A DNA stretch of 11,105 bases from Lachnospiraceae bacterium (GTDB lineage Bacteria > Bacillota > Clostridia > Lachnospirales > Lachnospiraceae). Location of the stretch: NCBI GenBank assembly GCA_014804225.1, contig JAAVAF010000099.1, positions 1 to 11,105 on the forward strand, written 5' to 3'. The position numbers were made by a program, and so were the translations under genes. Position 1 is the stretch's first letter; each line of letters begins with the position of its first letter. Positions 6,552 to 11,105 of this stretch are shown piece after piece. The notes under the pieces were generated by a model. The model did no database searches and was not told the origin of the DNA. It saw only the letters and a list, made by a program, of their open reading frames with translations.

Positions 6552-7871
6552 CTATTTTTCTTCTGAAAGTTCCATTTGCAGCACCTCTGCATTGACAAAA
6601 CCCACGATTTTCCCCCGAAGCAGCTTATTTTCAATCACTTGACCATTTATGATCTTGCTATCGACCGCCACTTTTACATACTCCCTTGTATGCCCGATAT
6701 CGTACATCGTCCCATCAATCTCTTTTTGCTCCTCAAACAGAACCTCAACTTCCTCTCCGATATAATGTGCCCTGAATTTCTTGGAATCTGCATTTTCAAT
6801 TTCCTGTAGCAGGGTGCTTCTTCTCGCCTTTACAGGCTCTGGTACCTGATTTGGCATCACTGCTGCTTTCGTGCCTTTTCGCTTGGAATATTTAAAAATA
6901 TGCATCTCATAAAAATTGACTTCCTTTACAAATGCTGCGGTTTGGGCAAATTCCTCATCCGTTTCACCCGGAAAGCCTACAATGACATCTGTCGTAATCG
7001 CAGGGTGATCAAATGCCGCACGCAGCCGTTTTACACCATCCATATATTCAGCGGGCGTGTAATGACGGTTCATGCGTTTTAAGACACTCTCACAGCCACT
7101 TTGCAGCGAAAGATGAAAGTGCGGACAAATATGCTTTAATCTGGAGAGCCTGTCCGCAAATTCCGCTGTCACAATGCGCGGCTCCAACGAGCCTAAACGA
7201 ATACGTTCTACACCTTCTATTACATCAATTTCTTCTATCAGCTCTAAAAGCGAACCGGCTCCATAGGAGCTGATATGTATTCCAGTCAACACAAATTCCT
7301 TATATCCGGCGTTTACAAGTCCTTTTATCTCCTCTAAAATGTCCGACTGCTGCCTGCTTCTCGCACGCCCTCTCGCATAGGGTATCATGCAGTATGTACA
7401 AAACTGATTACAGCCGTCCTGTATTTTAATATAAGCGCGGGTATGTTCCTGTGTCGCAGTCAGCTTCATCTCTTCATATTCTAATGTATGATTGATGTCG
7501 ATTACACTTTCCTGCTGCACACCGTCAAAATAATTTTCAAGGATTTGAAGCAAATCCTTTTTTTTGTTGTTTCCTATTATTAAATCTACAGACTTGTCCG
7601 CTTCCACTGCCTGCGTGTCCGACTGTACATAACAACCCACGGCAACGACAATCCCCTCCGGATTCGTTTTTTTTGCCTTATGCAGCATCTGACGGCTCTT
7701 CCTGTCGGCAATATTGGTAACCGTACAAGTATTTACAATATAGATATCCGCTTTCTCCTCAAACGGCACAATTTCATAACCTTTTTGCCTTAGCGCCTGC
7801 AGCATCGCGTCCATTTCATATGCGTTTACTTTGCAGCCAAGATTGTGATATGCTACGGTTTTTTTATTCAT
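6552..7871 (-). CDS. mtaB: tRNA (N6-L-threonylcarbamoyladenosine37-C2)-methylthiotransferase MtaB
   Basis: This 439-aa radical-SAM enzyme adds a methylthio group to t6A37 of tRNAs that read ANN codons, giving ms2t6A. The N-terminal UPF0004 domain carries the three cysteines for the auxiliary cluster: C13 in NLGCKVN, C49 in NTCTVTN and C80 in AVGCYVQ. The radical-SAM motif DGCNQFCTYCMIPYARGR gives C154, C158 and C161. SLQSGCESVLKRMNRHYT and DVIVGFPGETDEEF follow, and a C-terminal TRAM-like domain (about 370-435) should bind tRNA. Motifs fit MtaB (YqeV) better than MiaB or RimO. I chose ATG 7871; AAGGAG is 13 nt upstream. ATG 7883 has the same site only 1 nt away. A longer frame to 7958 would begin at the predicted transcription start, so it is not used. 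Confidence 0.93.
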   Translation of the reverse strand: MNKKTVAYHNLGCKVNAYEMDAMLQALRQKGYEIVPFEEKADIYIVNTCTVTNIADRKSRQMLHKAKKTNPEGIVVAVGCYVQSDTQAVEADKSVDLIIGNNKKKDLLQILENYFDGVQQESVIDINHTLEYEEMKLTATQEHTRAYIKIQDGCNQFCTYCMIPYARGRARSRQQSDILEEIKGLVNAGYKEFVLTGIHISSYGAGSLLELIEEIDVIEGVERIRLGSLEPRIVTAEFADRLSRLKHICPHFHLSLQSGCESVLKRMNRHYTPAEYMDGVKRLRAAFDHPAITTDVIVGFPGETDEEFAQTAAFVKEVNFYEMHIFKYSKRKGTKAAVMPNQVPEPVKARRSTLLQEIENADSKKFRAHYIGEEVEVLFEEQKEIDGTMYDIGHTREYVKVAVDSKIINGQVIENKLLRGKIVGFVNAEVLQMELSEEK

Positions 7872-7960
7872 TTCTATTTCCATACTCCTTATAAATTTTG
7901 AAAACTTTTTTGCGAAAATACAAAACTTTATTGGCACTTTTGTTGCGTCATATGTCAACC

Positions 7961-7989
7961 TGTATACTTTTTTGACTTTTTTTTGTCAA
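7961..7989 (-). promoter_or_regulatory. sigma-A-type promoter for mtaB
   Basis: On the minus strand TTGACA (7989-7984), a 17-bp A-rich spacer and TATACA (7966-7961) form a near-consensus promoter. The start would be near 7954, giving a leader of about 80 nt before ATG 7871. The -35 box is half of an inverted repeat TTGAC-N8-GTCAA (7972-7989). Confidence 0.75.
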
Positions 7990-8018
7990 TTTTCATTGAA
8001 ACTGTTTTTTAACTTTAG

Positions 8019-8047
8019 TTGACTTTTCCAGTGATTGCCTTTATTAT
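8019..8047 (+). promoter_or_regulatory. sigma-A-type promoter for the HPr-like gene
   Basis: TTGACT (8019-8024), a 17-bp spacer, and TATTAT (8042-8047). Predicted start near 8054; the mRNA leader holds AAGGAGG at 8071-8077, 9 nt before the ATG. It is divergent from the mtaB promoter, with 29 bp between the two -35 boxes. Confidence 0.75.
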
Positions 8048-8086
8048 AATAGGTGAAACCGTAAACAATAAAGGAGGTATATTGAA

Positions 8087-8317
8087 ATGAAAACAGTTCA
8101 GATTTCTTTAAACTCGATTGATAAGGTAAAGTCATTTGTTAATGATATCACAAAATTCGATTATGATTTTGACCTTGTTTCTGGCAGATATGTCATTGAT
8201 GCAAAGTCAATCATGGGAATCTTCAGCTTGGATTTATCAAAGCAGATCGACTTAAATATCCATACAGAAGGCGACACAGACGAAATTATGGACGTATTAA
8301 AGCCTTATTTAGTCTAA
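8087..8317 (+). CDS. HPr-like protein lacking the active-site histidine
   Basis: The 76-aa product resembles the PTS phosphocarrier HPr (about 85-88 aa). The KSIMGIFSL block (residues 40-48) matches HPr around regulatory Ser46, and TKFDYDFDL and the start of the last helix also fit. The active-site segment GIHARPA of HPr is replaced by SIDKVKSF (10-17), so His15 and Arg17 are missing and it cannot carry phosphate the usual way. Ser41, the Ser46 counterpart, is kept. That combination recalls Bacillus Crh, which lacks His15 and works in carbon catabolite repression through Ser46-P; a Crh-like regulatory role is inference, and the identity with Crh is not claimed. It is a single-gene unit with its own promoter, a strong ribosome site and a terminator, so it should be well expressed. 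Confidence 0.85.
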   Translation: MKTVQISLNSIDKVKSFVNDITKFDYDFDLVSGRYVIDAKSIMGIFSLDLSKQIDLNIHTEGDTDEIMDVLKPYLV

Positions 8318-8345
8318 GCTCAAAAATTAATAAACATAAAAGCTT

Positions 8346-8384
8346 ATCAGGTACAGAAGTTTTTCTGTACCTGATTTTGTTTTT
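8346..8384 (+). terminator. intrinsic terminator of the HPr-like gene
   Basis: A perfect 13-bp stem, ATCAGGTACAGAA (8346-8358) with TTCTGTACCTGAT (8363-8375), loop GTTT, followed on the plus strand by TTTGTTTTT. It starts 28 bp after the stop codon. In the minus direction the tail is weaker, so it may only partly serve thiI. Confidence 0.92.
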
Positions 8385-8445
8385 GTGTGAAGTTTTAGAT
8401 TTTCTTAGGCGATGTATTTTAGCGCCTTAGAAAATCTCTTCACAC
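8385..8445. repeat. imperfect palindrome over the thiI stop codon
   Basis: Left arm 8385-8411 (GTGTGAAG, a 4-nt TTTT bulge, then AGATTTTCTTAGGCG) pairs with right arm 8423-8445 (CGCCTTAGAAAATCT then CTTCACAC). The thiI stop (8440-8442) is in the right arm. No T-tract follows on either side, unlike the adjacent true terminator. The core CTTAGGC/GCCTTAG with a T:T mismatch is the same as in 3082-3160. Confidence 0.8.
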
Positions 8446-9621
8446 TATCTCCACAACTTCATCTGTTTCCAGTGCGGTCTGCACAAGCTCCTCAATCCGC
8501 TCCTCCAGATTTTTCTCGTGTATTCGGATCACATTCAAATTGGGTTTTGTCACAGGATGTTTTGCCACAAAAATTGTGCAGCAGTCCTCATAAGGCAGAA
8601 TTGACGTTTCATACGTGTCAATCTTTTCTGAAATTTCGACAATTTCTTGTTTATCCATACCGATGAGCGGTCTGTAAACGGGCATGGTGCATACATCGTT
8701 TGTTGCCATCAGCGACTGCATCGTCTGTGACGCCACCTGTCCGATGCTTTCTCCCGTAATGAGTCCCAAACTTCCACTTTTTTTTGCAATCTCTTCCGCA
8801 ATACGCATCATGTAACGGCGCATAATAATCGTCAACTCGTCATGCGGACATTTATCATAGATATAAAGCTGTATCTCCGTAAAATTAATGATATGGAGTG
8901 TAATCGGACCACTGTACTTTGACACGATTTTTGCAAGATCCATGACTTTTTGTGTCGCGCGCTCACTTGTGTAAGGTGGTGCACTAAAATACACAGCGTC
9001 TATTTTGACGCCGCGCTTCGCGATCATATAGCCTGCCACAGGCGAGTCGATACCGCCCGACAGCAAAAGCGTTCCTTTTCCGTTCGTGCCGATCGGAAGT
9101 CCGCCCGGTCCCGGAATAACAACGGAATATACGTTAATTTTTTCACGAATTTCTATTCGCAAAAGCACATCGGGATTATGCACATCTACTCTGATTTCGG
9201 GAAACGTCTTTAGCAAAAACTCACCGATGTCGCAGTTAATCTCGATTGAGTTTTTCGGATAATTCTTTCGCGCGCGTCTTGTTTCGACCTTAAAGGTGAT
9301 TTTCTTGTCGGGATAGACTTCCTCAATATATTTTGCAACATCCTCGCAGAGCTTTTCAAAACCTTCGTCCTCAAGCTGTACAACGGGACAAATACCCGTA
9401 ACGCCAAACACAGTCTTTAGATTTTCCACGACCTCATCATAGTCATAATAGCCGTCTATATTGACATATATCCTTCCCTGTGACTTTGTAACATTAAATT
9501 CGCCGTCACAGCGCTTTAGCGCGTAACGGATCTGGTCGCACAATCTGTCCTCGAACAGATATCTGTTTTTTCCCTTTACACCAATTTCTGCGTACTTTAT
9601 TAAAAATGCTTTGTATTCCAT
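8440..9621 (-). CDS. thiI: tRNA 4-thiouridine synthase ThiI (no rhodanese domain)
   Basis: The 393-aa product has the ThiI order: N-terminal ferredoxin-like domain (KYAEIGVKGKNR), THUMP domain (about 60-165), then a PP-loop ATP pyrophosphatase domain with SGGIDSP (188-194), LITGESIGQVASQT (287-300) and LPYEDCCTIF (342-351), whose Cys347/Cys348 region matches the conserved catalytic Cys344 region of E. coli ThiI. It makes s4U8 in tRNA by adenylating U8 and adding sulfur, and may also serve thiazole synthesis. E. coli ThiI (482 aa) has a C-terminal rhodanese domain; this one stops before it, like Bacillus ThiI, which takes sulfur from a dedicated desulfurase. Such a gene lies 51 bp upstream. 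Start ATG 9621 has GGAGGG about 5 nt upstream. Confidence 0.96.
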   Translation of the reverse strand: MEYKAFLIKYAEIGVKGKNRYLFEDRLCDQIRYALKRCDGEFNVTKSQGRIYVNIDGYYDYDEVVENLKTVFGVTGICPVVQLEDEGFEKLCEDVAKYIEEVYPDKKITFKVETRRARKNYPKNSIEINCDIGEFLLKTFPEIRVDVHNPDVLLRIEIREKINVYSVVIPGPGGLPIGTNGKGTLLLSGGIDSPVAGYMIAKRGVKIDAVYFSAPPYTSERATQKVMDLAKIVSKYSGPITLHIINFTEIQLYIYDKCPHDELTIIMRRYMMRIAEEIAKKSGSLGLITGESIGQVASQTMQSLMATNDVCTMPVYRPLIGMDKQEIVEISEKIDTYETSILPYEDCCTIFVAKHPVTKPNLNVIRIHEKNLEERIEELVQTALETDEVVEIV

Positions 9622-9656
9622 TTCTCCCTCCGTTTTCTATTGCCTGTGAAATGAAT

Positions 9657-9673
9657 GGGTGAAAATTTCACCC
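9657..9673. other. palindrome at the desulfurase stop codon
   Basis: GGGTGAAAATTTCACCC is an 8-bp inverted repeat around a single base. It touches the TAG stop of the desulfurase gene (9675-9673). No T-tract follows on the minus strand, where thiI begins 36 bp on. It could be a weak hairpin or a protein site. Confidence 0.65.
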
Positions 9674-10830
9674 TAGTGGCGCGTATACCGCCTTAGCGTG
9701 GGAATAAGCTCCTTCATGCAGCTTATCGTATAATCAATGTCTTCCTCGGTCGTAAAGAAACTAAAGCTAAATCGGATTGTCGAGTCAAGATACTGCTTTT
9801 CGATGCCGATGGATTTTAACGTGGCGGATGTCGAAGGTCTGTTTGACGAGCAGGCGCTTCCCGCCGACACATAAACGCCTTTGTCCTCAAGCGCGTGGAG
9901 CATTACTTCGCTGCGCACCCCCTGTATGGAAACGCTCACAATATGAGGCGCACCCTCGCTGCCGAAAGGTCCGTTTATTTTGATGCCCTCGATACCGCTT
10001 ACACCCGCGACAAAACGCTCCCTGATGTTATATAAATAATCGATTTTCGCCTCAAAGTCTTCATAGACCATTTCTACCGCTTTTGCCATACCCGCTATGC
10101 CGGGAACGTTTTCCGTGCCCGAACGCATTCCTTTTTGCTGTCCGCCACCAAAAATAATTGGACGCACTTTCGCTTTCTCATTGATATACAAAAAGCCGAC
10201 ACCCTTTGGTCCGTGTATCTTATGCGAGCTCACAGACAACAGATCAATGTTCATACGCTTCGGATAAATTCGGAATTTTCCAAATCCCTGAATGGCATCT
10301 ACATGAAACAGCGTATGGGGATTCATGCGTTTGATGAGCGCTCCCGCCTCGGCAATCGGCTGCGTGGAACCGATTTCGTTGTTTGTGTGCATAATGGAAA
10401 CCAGTATTGTATTGCGCGTCATCGCTCTTTCAAGATCGCTAAGCCGAATCACCCCGTTTGCATCCACGGGAAGATATGTCACATCAAATCCCTGCTCCTC
10501 CAAATATGCACACGGCTGCGCAACTGCCGGATGCTCGATCCGCGTGGTAATGATATGTCTGCCCGCCCTGTGGTTTGCATACGCACCACCAATCAATGCA
10601 ATATTATTTGACTCTGTTCCTCCCGATGTAAAGAGGATTTCCTTTTCCTGTACTTTCATGCATTTTGCAATCGTTTCTCTGGCGTAACGCACATATTTTT
10701 CGCTCTCGATACCTTTTTTGTGCATACTTGAGGGATTTCCGTAATCCTCGCACATGATATGCGTCATGAGCGCTGCTACTTCCGGCAGACATTTTGTTGT
10801 CGCCGAATTGTCAAGGTAAACTTCTTTCAT
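9673..10830 (-). CDS. nifS: cysteine desulfurase (NifS/IscS family), likely ThiI sulfur donor
   Basis: This 385-aa PLP enzyme turns cysteine into alanine and passes persulfide sulfur to an acceptor. It shows YLDNSATT (5-12), SGGTESNN (69-76), IEHPAV with PLP-stacking H100 (98-103), HVDAIQ with D178 (176-181), SSHKIHGPKG with the PLP-binding K204 (201-210), and the active cysteine C327 in SAGSACSSNRP (322-332). The directly following thiI lacks its own rhodanese domain, so this is probably the dedicated sulfur donor for s4U, comparable to Bacillus NifZ; a general iron-sulfur cluster role (IscS) is not excluded, but no iscU/sufU gene is visible. The start ATG 10830 has GGAG 7 nt upstream. The 5' leader can fold into a compact branched structure (10849-10916). 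Confidence 0.95.
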   Translation of the reverse strand: MKEVYLDNSATTKCLPEVAALMTHIMCEDYGNPSSMHKKGIESEKYVRYARETIAKCMKVQEKEILFTSGGTESNNIALIGGAYANHRAGRHIITTRIEHPAVAQPCAYLEEQGFDVTYLPVDANGVIRLSDLERAMTRNTILVSIMHTNNEIGSTQPIAEAGALIKRMNPHTLFHVDAIQGFGKFRIYPKRMNIDLLSVSSHKIHGPKGVGFLYINEKAKVRPIIFGGGQQKGMRSGTENVPGIAGMAKAVEMVYEDFEAKIDYLYNIRERFVAGVSGIEGIKINGPFGSEGAPHIVSVSIQGVRSEVMLHALEDKGVYVSAGSACSSNRPSTSATLKSIGIEKQYLDSTIRFSFSFFTTEEDIDYTISCMKELIPTLRRYTRH

Positions 10831-10848
10831 ATTAATTCTCCATTCTTG

Positions 10849-10916
10849 TCAAGAGCACACTATCCTCATTGTACTTATTCCAAGTCTGCAAAGGACAATC
10901 GCAGACTTGCTCTTGA
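10849..10916 (-). promoter_or_regulatory. structured 5' leader of the desulfurase-thiI operon
   Basis: In the minus-strand RNA an outer stem TCAAGAGC/GCTCTTGA (10916-10909 with 10856-10849) encloses a hairpin GCAGACTT-type arm: AAGTCTGC (10908-10901) with GCAGACTT (10889-10882) around an 11-nt loop, plus a 25-nt single-stranded stretch. It lies just before the ribosome binding site. I do not recognise a known riboswitch or T-box; no T-box AGGGTGG-like element is present. Confidence 0.55.
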
Positions 10917-10924
10917 ACAGTATT

Positions 10925-10953
10925 TATATATAAAATATGCGCTATTTTGTCGT
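10925..10953 (-). promoter_or_regulatory. possible promoter for the desulfurase-thiI operon
   Basis: On the minus strand ACGACA (10953-10948), a 17-bp spacer and TATATA (10930-10925). The -35 box is weak (4 of 6 consensus bases). A start near 10918 would place the whole branched structure at the very 5' end of the mRNA, which supports the assignment. Confidence 0.4.
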
Positions 10954-11052
10954 TTGGTTCGCATGCTATATTACATCTTAACAGAATGAACTTATTACTT
11001 CAAGACTCGAGTGAAAACTTCAATGAAAATCGAAAAAGCATTGCTCATAAAC

Positions 11053-11093
11053 AAATATCCCACAATCTATACGGAAGAGATTGTGGGATATTT
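11053..11093. terminator. 16-bp hairpin, probable bidirectional terminator
   Basis: AAATATCCCACAATCT (11053-11068) pairs perfectly with AGATTGTGGGATATTT (11078-11093) around a 9-nt loop. Each strand has A-rich bases before and T-rich bases after the stem, though only short T-tracts. It probably ends a gene beyond the right edge. The 10954-11052 stretch beside it shows nothing I can assign. Confidence 0.6.
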
Positions 11094-11105
11094 CCTATTT
11101 CCCGC

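Noticed and set aside
7872..7958. N-terminal extension of mtaB to 7958
   Set aside because: It would start about at the predicted transcription start of the strong promoter 7961-7989, and the added residues do not belong to the UPF0004 domain.
10831..11105. T-box or tRNA gene in the right-hand non-coding stretch
   Set aside because: No T-box consensus, no cloverleaf with TTCGANNC-like T-loop; only the leader stems, a weak promoter and the end hairpin could be supported.

Overview
The window looks like a chromosomal housekeeping segment of a Clostridia-class Firmicute, most likely a Lachnospiraceae-type gut anaerobe. The signs are moderate GC content, AGGAGG-type ribosome binding sites, frequent GTG/TTG starts, and a gene order close to the Bacillus yrzL-yrrK-yrzB-yrrL-yrrM-yrrN/O cluster. 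No phage, transposase, CRISPR array, rRNA or tRNA gene is visible.

Layout. (i) 1-6488 is one long minus-strand gene string that starts at a sigma-A-like promoter at 6460-6488: reoM, ruvX, a DUF1292 gene, RNase J, a short MltG-like membrane protein, trmR, a U32-family trhP-like gene, and two tandem paralogous genes for small membrane proteins, the last cut by the window edge. (ii) 6552-7871 is minus-strand mtaB. (iii) 7872-8086 is a divergent promoter region. (iv) 8087-8317 is the only plus-strand gene, an HPr-like protein without the active-site histidine, followed by a clear intrinsic terminator. (v) 8440-10830 is a minus-strand thiI and cysteine desulfurase pair with a structured 5' leader. 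The window ends in a 16-bp hairpin that probably terminates transcription arriving from outside.

How the genes fit together. Three tRNA-modification modules lie within 11 kb: U32/TrmR (ho5U34 then mo5U34), MtaB (ms2t6A37) and cysteine desulfurase/ThiI (s4U8, with sulfur relay). ReoM (target of the PASTA kinase) and the MltG-like protein point to cell-envelope control; RuvX and RNase J are RNA/DNA metabolism enzymes.

No overtly new multi-gene system is evident. The items most worth checking are non-coding: several palindromes that overlap or abut stop codons, two of which share a core with the same central mismatch; a structured leader before the desulfurase; and TTGAC/GTCAA half-sites between the divergent promoters. 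On the protein side they are the catalytically incomplete MltG, the His-less HPr and the tandem membrane-protein paralogues.
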